A stretch of 64,000 nucleotides of DNA from Marinomonas transparens (GTDB lineage Bacteria; Pseudomonadota; Gammaproteobacteria; Pseudomonadales; Marinomonadaceae), in contig NZ_JAEMNX010000003.1 in NCBI RefSeq assembly GCF_016463975.1, positions 248,001 through 312,000 of the forward strand, read 5' to 3'. This document shows positions 1 to 8,482 of this stretch, piece by piece. Position 1 is the first letter of the stretch; every line of letters begins with the position of its first letter. A program made the translations under genes and the position numbers. The notes under the pieces were generated by a model. It did not search any database and was not told the DNA's origin. It was given only the letters and a program-made list of their open reading frames with translations.

Positions 1-622
1 CTCGGACTTTTAGACGACCATGTTGACGAATCTGAAAACCTTGTTCTGCATGACCTTCGCCGAAGCCTTGCTGGTTGGCAGGCAAACCAAAACAGGTGAT
101 TTCCCAGCCGATGAATTTGGCGTTTTCCGCAAGATCAATGCAGTTTTCAAGGCGAGTATGGGCATTCGGATAGAGAATGGTTTCCTGTGGTAACCATTCC
201 ATCAGGCTGTTTGCAGCAACATTTAATTGAACAATTTGATGCTGGAGGCTTTTGTCTTCCCTCGCGCGATAAACGCGACCCGCACCGGGCGTGGTGATCA
301 AAACGTGAGTGTTTTCAGCCAGATTGGCAGTAATGGTTAATCTATCGCCAGACACCAAACCACCCGGAGGATGCAATAAGTACACATGCGCCGTGTCTTT
401 GCCTTCCGGATAAAAGGGCTTTTGCACATACAAAGGCCCTTGGTGATCGCAGGTTTTGAGCACGGTACCGCGCGCGGTTTTACTAAAGCCCAAGGTAAGA
501 AACGCATGCCACTGGGACGTCGCCAGACTTGTTGTTGACGACACAGGCAGAGGCGTTTGCTGTTCGTTCCCCTTGTCTTCCAAAGTAAAGCCTGCCAAAG
601 CAAGATTATGTGATGAGTTCAT
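1..622 (-). CDS. ureD: Urease accessory protein UreD, 5' part only (runs off the left edge)
   Basis: UreD is a chaperone that, with UreF and UreG, helps deliver nickel to the urease active site. The first 207 codons are visible. The translation contains the UreD signatures GPLYVQKPFYPEG and HVYLLHPPGGLVSGD at about residues 54-87, where family members are most conserved. The ATG is preceded by AGGA about seven bases upstream. The gene lies 55 bases downstream of urtE in the same direction, the common arrangement of urt genes followed by ure genes. The remaining ure genes should lie beyond the left edge. The frame is open to position 1. Confidence 0.93.
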   Translation of the reverse strand, partial: MNSSHNLALAGFTLEDKGNEQQTPLPVSSTTSLATSQWHAFLTLGFSKTARGTVLKTCDHQGPLYVQKPFYPEGKDTAHVYLLHPPGGLVSGDRLTITANLAENTHVLITTPGAGRVYRAREDKSLQHQIVQLNVAANSLMEWLPQETILYPNAHTRLENCIDLAENAKFIGWEITCFGLPANQQGFGEGHAEQGFQIRQHGRLKVR

Positions 623-676
623 CAGTGTCCTATTTAGGCGTTTCATTGTTTTTATGCTGACTTAAATATGCAAGAA

Positions 677-1384
677 CTACACCGCTAAATACTGCTTTAT
701 CAAGGTATCGTTTAGATTTTCCATTTTATCGGAGGCCACAACGCGGCCTTTTTCCATCAAACGAAACTCCTTACCAACCCGACGAGCAAAACCCAGTTTC
801 TGCTCTACCAAGATCACAGTCAGCCCTTCTTCGGCATTAAGTTTAAGAATCACATCACCGATTTGTTTCACAATATTAGGCTGAATGCCTTCATTCGGCT
901 CGTCCAGAATCAATACCTTTGGCTCTAATACCAAGGCACGACCAATGGCAAGTTGCTGTTGCTGACCGCCCGATAGATCCCCACCACGTCGATGCAACAT
1001 GTCTTTTAGCACGGGAAACAGCTCAAAGATTTTCTCTGGGATTTCCTTCGGGCTGTCGGTGGTACGTTTGCTGCGAACAGGCAAACCAATGCGCAGGTTC
1101 TCTTCCACTGTGAGCATGGGGAAAATATCACGCCCTTGGGGCACATAACCTATGCCAGAGTAAGCGCGCTTTTCAGCGCTTTGCTTATTCAGCACTTCGC
1201 CTTCCATGGTGATCTCACCACTTTTGATGGGTAACAAGCCCATGATGGTTTTTAATAAGGTGGTTTTACCCACGCCATTACGCCCCATGATGCAGGTGAT
1301 GGAACCGGGTACTATGTCTAAATCCAGTCCCCAAAGAATTTGCGTGCCGCCGTAAAGTTGATCGACTTTGTTAATAGAAATCAT
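677..1384 (-). CDS. urtE: Urea ABC transporter ATP-binding protein UrtE
   Basis: One of the two cytoplasmic ATPases of the UrtABCDE urea importer (branched-chain amino acid type, HAAT family). The 235-residue length is normal. Walker A GRNGVGKT is at residues 34-41, the ABC signature LSGGQQQQ at 137-144 and Walker B VLILDEP at 157-163, followed by NEGIQPNIV, which is typical of UrtE. Its ATG overlaps the urtD stop by four bases (ATGA), so the two are translationally coupled. It ends the urt part of the operon and is followed by ureD. Confidence 0.96.
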   Translation of the reverse strand: MISINKVDQLYGGTQILWGLDLDIVPGSITCIMGRNGVGKTTLLKTIMGLLPIKSGEITMEGEVLNKQSAEKRAYSGIGYVPQGRDIFPMLTVEENLRIGLPVRSKRTTDSPKEIPEKIFELFPVLKDMLHRRGGDLSGGQQQQLAIGRALVLEPKVLILDEPNEGIQPNIVKQIGDVILKLNAEEGLTVILVEQKLGFARRVGKEFRLMEKGRVVASDKMENLNDTLIKQYLAV

Positions 1385-2256
1385 GCCCTTTCCCCCTTAC
1401 CTTGTTCTGCGCCTTTTTCACCTACGGCCTCTTCTCCAAGGTACACTTCAATCACATCTTTGTTGCTTTGAATTTGATCCATGGTGCCTTCCGCCAACAC
1501 AGAGCCCTGATGCAAAACGGTCACGGTACGGGCAATGCTGCGCACAAATTCCATATCGTGCTCCACTACGATCACGGTGCGTTCACCCGCAAGGGAGGTG
1601 AGCAACTCTGCGGTGCGTTCGGTTTCTTGAGCGGTCATGCCAGCCACAGGTTCATCTATTAACAGTAGTCTTGGGTCAGCCGCCAATAACATGCCGATTT
1701 CCAACCATTGCTTTTGGCCGTGGGATAAAGCCCCAGCCAGCATAAATCTGTGCTCTGCCAAGCCGATGGTTTTTAACACCTCATCGATGCGATCTATCTG
1801 GGTAGGCGTTAAGCGAGAGAACAAGGTTGGCAACACACGCTTGTCGGTTTTAAGCGAAAGCTCCAAGTTGTCGAACACGGTTTGCTCTTCAAATACCGTC
1901 GGTTTCTGGAATTTACGACCTATGCCAAGCTGGGCAATTTCTGCTTCGTCTTTGTTAAGCAAATTATGGTTTTGCCCAAAATAGACGGTGCCGGAATCGC
2001 ATTGGGTTTTTCCGGTAATCACGTCCATCAAGGTGGTTTTACCCGCCCCATTGGCACCGATTAAACAACGCAATTCACCGTCATTGATGTACAGATTCAA
2101 ATTGTTCAGGGCTTTAAAACCGTCAAAGCTGAGGTTTAAATCTTCCACATAGAGAATCATTTGATTGTCTACATTGACCCGACTTTGAGCTGGCGCAAGA
2201 AATGGCCACACCTGATCACGACGAAATAATTCACGGGTATTGTCTAAGGCACTCAT
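1381..2256 (-). CDS. urtD: Urea ABC transporter ATP-binding protein UrtD
   Basis: Second ATPase of the urea importer. Walker A GANGAGKT is at residues 67-74, the signature motif is the LSHGQ variant at 177-181 usual for this subfamily (LivG/UrtD), and Walker B LLLIDEP is at 197-203 followed by VAGM. The protein has 291 residues with an N-terminal extension of about 30 residues before the ABC core; this extension is usual in UrtD. It overlaps urtC and urtE by four bases at either end, which supports a single polycistronic message. Confidence 0.96.
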   Translation of the reverse strand: MSALDNTRELFRRDQVWPFLAPAQSRVNVDNQMILYVEDLNLSFDGFKALNNLNLYINDGELRCLIGANGAGKTTLMDVITGKTQCDSGTVYFGQNHNLLNKDEAEIAQLGIGRKFQKPTVFEEQTVFDNLELSLKTDKRVLPTLFSRLTPTQIDRIDEVLKTIGLAEHRFMLAGALSHGQKQWLEIGMLLAADPRLLLIDEPVAGMTAQETERTAELLTSLAGERTVIVVEHDMEFVRSIARTVTVLHQGSVLAEGTMDQIQSNKDVIEVYLGEEAVGEKGAEQGKGERA

Positions 2257-3386
2257 ACTTGGGACTCCTTAGCATTCGTTGGACGATACTTGGCTTTTAA
2301 CTGGCCATACACCCCCATTAAGCCTTTTGGTAAATACAGGGTAACCAAGACGAACATGGCACCCAAAGCAAACAACCAAGCATCTGGCATGATCGCGGTA
2401 AAACGGGTTTTTGCGTAGTTCACCAAGAGCGCGCCTATCACCGCACCAATCAAGGTGCCACGACCACCGACGGCCACCCAGATCACCATTTCGATGGAGT
2501 TAACAGGCGAAAATTCTCCCGGGTTGATGATGCCAACTTGTGGCACATATAAAGCCCCGGCAATACCTGCGATGACGGCGGAATAGACAAACAACCAAAC
2601 CTTATAACGGTCGGTGCGATAGCCAATAAAGCGCGAGCGAGATTCCGCATCACGGATGGTTAATACCACTTTGCCAAAGCGCGAAGAAAGAATGCGCTGG
2701 CTGATGACAAATATCACTGATAATAACAGTGCGGTAATGATAAATAAGCTGATGCGGGTGCTATCAGATTGCAAACTAAAGCCGAGAATTTCTTTAAAGT
2801 CCGTTAAGCCATTATTGCCACCAAAGCCCATTTCGTTGCGGAAAAACGCCAACAATAAAGCGTAGGTTAAGGCCTGCGTCATGATGGACAAGTACACCCC
2901 CGTCACCCGGGAACGAAACGCTAACCAACCAAACACAAAGGCCAATAAACCGGGCACGGCAACAGCCATTAGCATGGCGAACCAGAACTGATCCATGCCG
3001 AGCCAGAACCAAGGCAATTCTTTCCAATCTAAGAAGACCATGAAGTCTGGCAAAAGCGGATCGCCATACACACCACGGTCACCTATTTGACGCATTAAAT
3101 ACATACCCATGGCATAACCGCCCAAGGCAAAAAATGCTCCGTGACCTAGGCTCAAAATACCGCAATACCCCCAGATGATGTCCACCGCCAGCGCCAACAT
3201 GGCATAGCACAGGTATTTACCTAACAAGGTAATGGTGTAAGTGCTGACGTACAAAGCGGAATCCGCAGGTAAAAACAAATTCGCCGCCGAGGCCAATAGG
3301 GTCACACCCAATAAAATCACCACAAAAGGCAGGGTATGTTTACCGGACGAACGCCCTTCTGAAAACCAAGCTGTAAGACGACTCAT
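2253..3386 (-). CDS. urtC: Urea ABC transporter permease UrtC
   Basis: Inner-membrane permease of the LivM type, 377 residues, with about nine to ten hydrophobic segments. The segment DIIWGYCGILSLGHGAFFALGGY (about residues 68-90) is the conserved permease loop that pairs with the ATPases, and a second characteristic region reads VGGRGTLIGAVIGA near residue 307. A hydrophilic insertion at about 101-125 is usual for UrtC. It overlaps urtB and urtD by four bases each. With UrtB it forms the membrane channel for urea. Confidence 0.95.
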   Translation of the reverse strand: MSRLTAWFSEGRSSGKHTLPFVVILLGVTLLASAANLFLPADSALYVSTYTITLLGKYLCYAMLALAVDIIWGYCGILSLGHGAFFALGGYAMGMYLMRQIGDRGVYGDPLLPDFMVFLDWKELPWFWLGMDQFWFAMLMAVAVPGLLAFVFGWLAFRSRVTGVYLSIMTQALTYALLLAFFRNEMGFGGNNGLTDFKEILGFSLQSDSTRISLFIITALLLSVIFVISQRILSSRFGKVVLTIRDAESRSRFIGYRTDRYKVWLFVYSAVIAGIAGALYVPQVGIINPGEFSPVNSIEMVIWVAVGGRGTLIGAVIGALLVNYAKTRFTAIMPDAWLFALGAMFVLVTLYLPKGLMGVYGQLKAKYRPTNAKESQV

Positions 3387-4984
3387 TCTGCTGCCCTCCC
3401 TTTTTGTGGAAAGAGTCCTTTAGGACGTTTTTGAATAAAGAGAATAATAAACACCAATACCAGAATGGCCGCGAGTACCGCGCCCGTGGTCGGTTCAAGA
3501 AACTTGGTGGCAATACCTAAAGTAAAGGCCGCCACTAACGTACCCAATAAGTTACCCACACCACCAAACACCACCACCATGAAGGAGTCGATAATGTACG
3601 CCTGACCCAAGTTAGGACCGACGTTAGTGAGCTGGCTTAACGCCACACCAGCAATGCCTGCGATACCAGAGCCCAAACCAAAGGTCATGGCGTCGACCCA
3701 ATTGGTTTTCACCCCCATGGCTTTCGCCATGTTGCGGTTTTGTGAGACAGCGCGAACATTTAGCCCTAGAGAAGTTTTCTTCAAAATAATCACCAATGCG
3801 ATAAACACCAGCAATGCAAAAGCAAGAATGTACAAACGGTTTAACGTTAGAGATAAAACCGGGTTAATTTCCCAAGAGCCACTCATCCAGCTCGGTGTCG
3901 ATACTTGGCGGTTAAGCGGTGAAAAGATGGTGCGTACCAGCTGTTGCAAGATCAAACTGATCCCGAAGGTGGCTAATAAGGTTTCCAATGGACGACCGTG
4001 CAAATGGCGAATCACTAAACGTTCGATTAATACGCCCATTAAACCCGACACCAAAAAGGCCGCGGGAATCGCCACCCAGATGGAATAGTCTATGTAGTTC
4101 GGCATGATCAACTGCACCACATAGGTGGTGTAAGCGCCGAGCATGATCATCTCGCCATGGGCCATGTTGATCACCCCCATCACGCCAAAGGTAATCGCCA
4201 AACCAATGGAAGCGAGCAAGAGTACAGATCCTAGACTCAAGCCAAAGAAAAGCTGATCAACAAAGGCAAAGCGTTTGGCACGTTGGGCGATCTGTTCTAA
4301 TGCGCCTTGTGCGGCTTTGATAATGGCTGGATTGTCGTCTTGAGTCAGCTTGGTTAAGGCGTTTCGTACATCGTTTTCTAAGCTGGTGGACAGTGTTTCG
4401 ATAGCCACCAGTCGGTTAGACACTGCCAATTCCGTTTGCGATGCCGTATGCATCGCCAAGGCCAATCCCATTGCCTCTTTGACTTTCTTGTTTGGCTCGT
4501 TGGGGTAAAGGTCTTCTAAAATCACCACGGTACTTGCGTCTAATTTGGACAGTAATTCTCGTACGGCACTTTCACGCACGCTTGGGGATTTTGCGGTGAG
4601 TTGAATTCGCGCAATGGCATTGCGTAAGTAACCACGTAACTTATTGTTTACTCTTATTTTTTTAACATCTCGTTTGGCCAAATTTGGCACTAGAGTGTCG
4701 TTAAACACCTGTTTATAAAGGGTCTTGCCTTGATCATCGAATTTGCCCACAAGGTTTTTGTTGGCCTTGATGTAATACAGGTCGCCACCGAGCAATACAC
4801 GAAACAGCGGTAATATGGCTTCGCCCTTGGCTTCTTCGAGCTGCTCTAAAATCAACTCCATGTGTTTCAGCTTTGCGCCTGCGAGCTCAGTGAACAAGGC
4901 ATCAACACGGCTTGTCTCGGCGGCCTGTATTGGAAAAGATAAGAGTCCAAAAAGACAGCAGCAAAGTGCAATTAATTGTCTCAA
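3383..4984 (-). CDS. urtB: Urea ABC transporter permease UrtB
   Basis: LivH-type inner-membrane permease, 533 residues. The N-terminus is a signal peptide (LIALCCCLFGLLSFPIQAAE) followed by about 210 polar, helix-rich residues, probably periplasmic. The membrane domain begins at about residue 240 with LFFGLSLGSVLLLASIGLAITF and includes GVINMAHGEMIMLGAY. The long N-terminal domain is typical of UrtB in proteobacteria. The gene is first in the urtBCDE block, 180 bases downstream of urtA and separated from it by a strong hairpin with a T tract. Confidence 0.95.
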   Translation of the reverse strand: MRQLIALCCCLFGLLSFPIQAAETSRVDALFTELAGAKLKHMELILEQLEEAKGEAILPLFRVLLGGDLYYIKANKNLVGKFDDQGKTLYKQVFNDTLVPNLAKRDVKKIRVNNKLRGYLRNAIARIQLTAKSPSVRESAVRELLSKLDASTVVILEDLYPNEPNKKVKEAMGLALAMHTASQTELAVSNRLVAIETLSTSLENDVRNALTKLTQDDNPAIIKAAQGALEQIAQRAKRFAFVDQLFFGLSLGSVLLLASIGLAITFGVMGVINMAHGEMIMLGAYTTYVVQLIMPNYIDYSIWVAIPAAFLVSGLMGVLIERLVIRHLHGRPLETLLATFGISLILQQLVRTIFSPLNRQVSTPSWMSGSWEINPVLSLTLNRLYILAFALLVFIALVIILKKTSLGLNVRAVSQNRNMAKAMGVKTNWVDAMTFGLGSGIAGIAGVALSQLTNVGPNLGQAYIIDSFMVVVFGGVGNLLGTLVAAFTLGIATKFLEPTTGAVLAAILVLVFIILFIQKRPKGLFPQKGRAAE

Positions 4985-5097
4985 AGTGATACTCCATTTT
5001 GGGGGTGGTTACGGTTACGAATGGGCTCTTTCAGCGTGTATTCTTATAAAAAGCTTTATAAAAACGGTCTCGTAAAGGAATAAAGCAAGGATCAAAA

Positions 5098-5130
5098 AAG
5101 GCTCTCTGCCTAGTTGATGCAGAGAGCCAG
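5098..5130 (-). terminator. Hairpin with T tract between urtA and urtB (attenuator or partial terminator)
   Basis: Ten-base perfect arms (GGCTCTCTGC / GCAGAGAGCC) with a nine-base loop, followed on the minus strand by TTTTTT. Placed just after the gene for the binding protein, it would let most transcripts end after urtA and a fraction continue into urtBCDE. This would give the excess of periplasmic binding protein usual in ABC importers. Confidence 0.8.
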
Positions 5131-5164
5131 CTTTTAACCCTGGGAGCGAGTCAAAACACCTTGC

Positions 5165-6448
5165 TTAGTAGTTCTGGCCTGAACAGGCTTTGGTTTTCGT
5201 ATTGTAGTTACCGCACTTGATCGGTGCTGTCCAATCTGAAATCAGGTCTTTAGAACCCGGTAGAAAGTCAGACCAGGCATCGCCGGCAACCACACCGTCC
5301 GTTTCCCAAACCACTTCAAATTGACCGTCGTCTTGGATTTCGCCAATCAGCACAGGCTTGCTCAAGTGATGGTTCTTGTTCATCACCGCAACACCACCGG
5401 TTAGGTTCGGTGTTTCTTGACCAATCATGGCCTGTTCAACCGCGTCTACGTCCGTTGTGCCCGCTTGTTTCACCGCGTTCGCCCACATTTTGAAACCGAT
5501 GTAAGTCGCTTCCATTGGGTCGTTTGTGACGCGCTTAGGATTCTTGGTATAAGCTTTCCACGCTTTAATGAAGGCTTCATTCTCATCTGTTTCAACACTT
5601 TGGAAATAGTTCCAAGCCGCTAGATGACCAACAAGGGGTTTCGTGTCTAGACCAGATAATTCTTCTTCACCCACCGAGAAGGCAACCACTGGGATGTCTT
5701 CTGCTGAAATACCTTGGTTACCCAATTCTTTGTAGAAAGGAATGTTGGCGTCACCATTGATGGTAGAAACCACGGCGGTTTTCTTACCTGCGCTACCGAA
5801 TTTTTTAATGTCAGATACAATCGACTGCCAATCAGAATGACCGAATGGCGTGTAGTTGATCATGATATCTTGTGCCGCAACGCCTTTGGCTTTCAAATAG
5901 GCTTCAAGAATTTTGTTGGTGGTACGTGGATAAACATAATCCGTACCCGCTAGCACAAAACGCTCTACGTCTAGATCGTTCATCAAATAATCTACCGCTG
6001 GGATCGCTTGCTGGTTTGGCGCAGCGCCAGTGTAAAATACGTTTTTAGACGACTCTTCGCCTTCGTATTGCACTGGGTAGAACATCAAACCGTTCAACTC
6101 TTCTAGAACAGGCAGAACAGATTTACGAGAAACCGATGTCCAGCTACCAAAGATCACGTCAACTTTGTCTTTCGTCAAAAGCTCACGACCTTTTTCGGCA
6201 AACAAAGGCCAGTTAGAGGCGGGGTCAACCACAACGGCTTCTAGCTTTTTACCAAGCAAACCGCCTTTTTTGTTTTGATCGTCTACCATCATCAAAACCG
6301 TGTCTTTCAATGTGGTTTCAGAAATCGCCATCGTGCCAGACAAAGAATGCAGTACACCCACCTTAATGGTATCGGCTGCAATAGAAGGCAGTGCGATTAA
6401 CGTCGCACCGGATAAAGCAATTGCGGAAACTAACGTCTTGATCTTCAT
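5165..6448 (-). CDS. urtA: Urea ABC transporter substrate-binding protein UrtA
   Basis: Periplasmic urea receptor of 427 residues, first gene of the operon. The signal peptide is MKIKTLVSAIALSGATLIAL with cleavage near SIAA. The mature start DTIKVGVLHSLSGTMAISET is the UrtA hallmark, followed by GGLLGKKLEAVVVDPASNWP. The chosen ATG has GAGGA about ten bases upstream. An upstream in-frame start would add 32 residues in front of the signal peptide and is unlikely. A palindrome and hairpins lie upstream and may carry the nitrogen-related control. Confidence 0.95.
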   Translation of the reverse strand: MKIKTLVSAIALSGATLIALPSIAADTIKVGVLHSLSGTMAISETTLKDTVLMMVDDQNKKGGLLGKKLEAVVVDPASNWPLFAEKGRELLTKDKVDVIFGSWTSVSRKSVLPVLEELNGLMFYPVQYEGEESSKNVFYTGAAPNQQAIPAVDYLMNDLDVERFVLAGTDYVYPRTTNKILEAYLKAKGVAAQDIMINYTPFGHSDWQSIVSDIKKFGSAGKKTAVVSTINGDANIPFYKELGNQGISAEDIPVVAFSVGEEELSGLDTKPLVGHLAAWNYFQSVETDENEAFIKAWKAYTKNPKRVTNDPMEATYIGFKMWANAVKQAGTTDVDAVEQAMIGQETPNLTGGVAVMNKNHHLSKPVLIGEIQDDGQFEVVWETDGVVAGDAWSDFLPGSKDLISDWTAPIKCGNYNTKTKACSGQNY

Positions 6449-6585
6449 GGTCCAGTCTTCCTCTTGTGATTTACAGTATTGTTTAATTTGAATAAGAGAT
6501 ATGAGACATCCCTGAAACCTCATGTCGGTAGACCCAGTATTCAAAATTCACCAGTAGAAAGGTATGCGCGAAATGACTTAGGGGG

Positions 6586-6603
6586 ATACGTCATTTGACG
6601 TAT
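6586..6603 (-). promoter_or_regulatory. Perfect palindrome upstream of urtA (candidate operator)
   Basis: ATACGTCATTTGACGTAT consists of eight-base perfect arms around a TT spacer. It lies 138 bases upstream of the urtA start codon. On the minus strand it is followed directly by a C-rich tract (CCCCCTAAGTCATTTCGC) whose AAGTCATTT repeats part of an arm. It is likely to be a transcription-factor site for the urea operon. The regulator is not identified, and no good sigma-54 -24/-12 pair is seen beside it. Confidence 0.45.
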
Positions 6604-6698
6604 AAGGCGGTTTTTCGCTCTGCTAGGCAGGACCTTAGCTCCCTCCCCTTATGCCTTCGAAAGGGAGGGGTTATGGTTTTATCTGCTTCCGTTCAAAT

Positions 6699-6800
6699 GC
6701 TTTGAGCTGCGAGTTTTATTCCGCCCTGCTGGGCGGGTAACTTTTTTCAATCGATAAAAAAGTAACCAAAAAATCTTTTGTCGGACTTTCAGCCCAAAAC
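6699..6800 (+). repeat. Dispersed degenerate repeat, copy A
   Basis: Shares the ordered blocks CTTTGAG-CTGC, AGTTT-ATTC, TGG/GGG-TAACTTTTTTCA, AAAGTAA and ATCGGACTTTC-type endings with the stretch at 11458-11570. It contains an inverted repeat, TAACTTTTTT / AAAAAAGTAACC. Its translation resembles the fragments seen in widely scattered, decayed repeat elements of gammaproteobacteria. No intact transposase is attached. Confidence 0.55.
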
Positions 6801-7035
6801 GTGTCATTGCCTTGGTTTTGCATCAGGTTTAGCAAGACGCTTGATGGCGTAAGGCATAAATTATTTTTGCTGTCGTGAGGAAGATTGTTTTTAACGGACT
6901 CGAAAACTACTCATGGTCGCACAATCAGGATTGTGTCGAACTTAGTTTGTCTGGGTCGAGAGTCACCAAGACCTTGTTGTACAGTGGATGCTGTGCATGT
7001 GCATTCCGGCCGCACTTTGAAGTCTGGAGAAGTTG

Positions 7036-8052
7036 TCAAACAGGTACGGCTTCAATAATACTCAGCGGGCATTTGCTGGGAATTACCCGGTTGATTTTAA
7101 AGCCCGCCTTGGCGAGTAGGTCTTCAAACTCTTGTGCTGAGCGTTCCTTTGCGCCGAGTAAAAGTAGCATCACAATATCCAGAGATTTCTCGAATACTTG
7201 CGGCTCATCTTCTTTAATCAGCATATCCATAATGAGCAATCGGCCATTATCCTTGATGACATTTCGGCAATTCTCAAGAATCTTTATACAGGCATCGTCA
7301 TTCCAGTTGTGAAGAACATACTTAATGGTATAACAATCAGCAATAGGCTCTATTTTTTGGAAAAAGTCTCCCCCTGCCAGATTAAATTCCACAGGTGTAT
7401 CTGTCCCTTGCTTTTGAAGAATAACTTCAGGCAAATCGAAAAGTGTAGTTTTTACCTTAGGATATTCCGACTTAATAGCGTTAAGTAAACACCCTTCTGC
7501 ACCGCCTAAGTCAACAACATGGCTCATAGAGCTAAAGTCGTAGGCATCCACGAGTGGCTTATCAAAACTGTATGAGAAATCCGACATGGCATGGTTAAAA
7601 ATCCTGCCATCTTGAGGGCTGTCATGCTTGAAATACTCGAAGGGATTATCACTGTCGGGAAAAGCTATAGAAAAAGCAGGTTTTCCCGTTTCGATTGAGT
7701 ACTCTAAACTGTTGAATGCTTTCCACATCCACGAGCCGCCCATCATTCTGGCAAAATTTCTTTGCGATCCGGTAACATCGCTTTTTAGATAGTCTGAAAT
7801 CTCCGTGTTTGAAATGATCTGATGTTCGTCGATTGAAAATATCCCTTGGGTAGACAGCACACGGATCAGTCTGAATAAGGCATTCTCATCAACACCTAGT
7901 TTTTCACTTAATAGATTGATGGGGTAAGGTGTATCGCCAATGGTGTCGGCAATCCCCATATTGGCTGCAATACTTAGGCATCTTGATGACACCATCTGTA
8001 TCATGATTTGCTTCATATTTGCAGGTGGTGCTTTAGCCATCTCTTTATTCAT
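7036..8052 (-). CDS. SAM-dependent O-methyltransferase (Methyltransf_2 / COMT-like)
   Basis: Predicted 338-residue methyltransferase. An N-terminal winged-helix dimerisation region (about residues 12-90, including ANMGIADTIGDTPYPINLLSEKLG) precedes a Rossmann-type SAM domain whose motif I is HVVDLGGAEGCLLNAI (about 175-190), followed by TTLFDLPEVI. This layout matches hydroxyneurosporene or caffeate O-methyltransferase relatives; the substrate cannot be read. The start at the internal ATG has GGGAG nine bases upstream; a start 16 codons earlier lacks a ribosome site. The gene stands alone between dispersed repeats, beside a cassette array, and may be acquired. Confidence 0.85.
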   Translation of the reverse strand: MNKEMAKAPPANMKQIMIQMVSSRCLSIAANMGIADTIGDTPYPINLLSEKLGVDENALFRLIRVLSTQGIFSIDEHQIISNTEISDYLKSDVTGSQRNFARMMGGSWMWKAFNSLEYSIETGKPAFSIAFPDSDNPFEYFKHDSPQDGRIFNHAMSDFSYSFDKPLVDAYDFSSMSHVVDLGGAEGCLLNAIKSEYPKVKTTLFDLPEVILQKQGTDTPVEFNLAGGDFFQKIEPIADCYTIKYVLHNWNDDACIKILENCRNVIKDNGRLLIMDMLIKEDEPQVFEKSLDIVMLLLLGAKERSAQEFEDLLAKAGFKINRVIPSKCPLSIIEAVPV

Positions 8053-8208
8053 ACTGCTAACTCCCAATCCATCGCTGTAAAAATACAAGCAATAAAACAA
8101 TAATAATTTGTTATCGGCAGAACAAGAGATTTTTCATTTTCAGGCTTGGATAATAAAAAAGAGTACATTAAAGTGGATGTTCACGTTATATGTTAAGGTT
8201 CTCAAACA

Positions 8209-8265
8209 TTTAAACAGGCCACCCACCTCTCAAAGTCTGTCATATCAAACGATAGGCTTTTAAAT
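8209..8265 (+). repeat. Dispersed repeat block, left copy
   Basis: Shares TTTAAACAGGCCACC, CTCTCAAA, GTCATATCAA and a following TTTTTAAA-like run with 11403-11454. The left copy has a four-base duplication (CACC). The two copies bracket the cassette array, so they may mark the edges of a mobile or hot-spot segment. Confidence 0.55.
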
Positions 8266-8338
8266 GGAAAATAGGAAAATGTTTTAGTATCAAGGCATAA
8301 GGATTCTCAGCTAAAAAATAACGTGCTGTGGATAAATG

Positions 8339-8472
8339 AAATAACGCGCATGCTCGTTTTCCCAGTTTTTGTTTATAAGGCTATAAAAGTGAATTAAATA
8401 AATTACTTAGGTAGTTTTTGATAGGCTTTCAAAAAAGTGTAAATGAGCATGCGCACTATTAAAATGTTATGT
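8339..8472 (+). repeat. Diverged attC-like recombination site (left end of cassette array)
   Basis: The left arm AAATAAC-GCGCATGCTC and the right arm GAGCATGCGC, followed after 11 bases by GTTATGT, form an inverted repeat spanning 134 bases, within the size range of attC sites. GCGCATGCTC / GAGCATGCGC pair perfectly over ten bases. The right core GTTATGT departs from GTTRRRY at one position, and the extra bases before it make this the least certain of the sites. Confidence 0.45.
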
Positions 8473-8482
8473 GTAGGTATAT

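Larger units (their letters stand above)
6449..7035. other. Long gap between urtA and the methyltransferase gene
   Basis: This stretch holds the urtA leader, an 18-base palindrome, a G/C-rich stem (CCCTCCC / GGGAGGG at about 6651-6681), one copy of a degenerate dispersed repeat (6699-6800) and about 230 further bases with no open frame that looks coding. The plus-strand translation of 6700-6870 has protein-like fragments broken by stops, as expected of a decayed repeat element. Confidence 0.6.
8053..8482. other. AT-rich gap between the methyltransferase and the first cassette gene
   Basis: It contains the methyltransferase leader, a repeat block (8209-8265) also found at 11403-11454, and a long imperfect inverted repeat (8339-8472) read as a diverged attC site. 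The remainder is AT-rich and shows no plausible gene. Confidence 0.6.

Noticed and set aside
3627..4088. Long plus-strand open frame opposite urtB
   Set aside because: It lies wholly inside urtB, with biased composition from the antisense of membrane segments; no ribosome site or family match.
6449..6620. A sigma-54 promoter or guanidine-type riboswitch in the urtA leader
   Set aside because: No GG-N10-GC pair with good flanks and no recognisable riboswitch core were found; only the palindrome is reported.
6651..6681. CCCTCCC / GGGAGGG stem in the gap upstream of urtA
   Set aside because: It is strong in GC but has a long loop and no T tract in either direction, and no gene ends nearby; no function can be argued.
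6875..7312. Plus-strand open frame across the repeat region and the methyltransferase end
   Set aside because: Half of it is antisense to the methyltransferase and the other half has no protein-like pattern.
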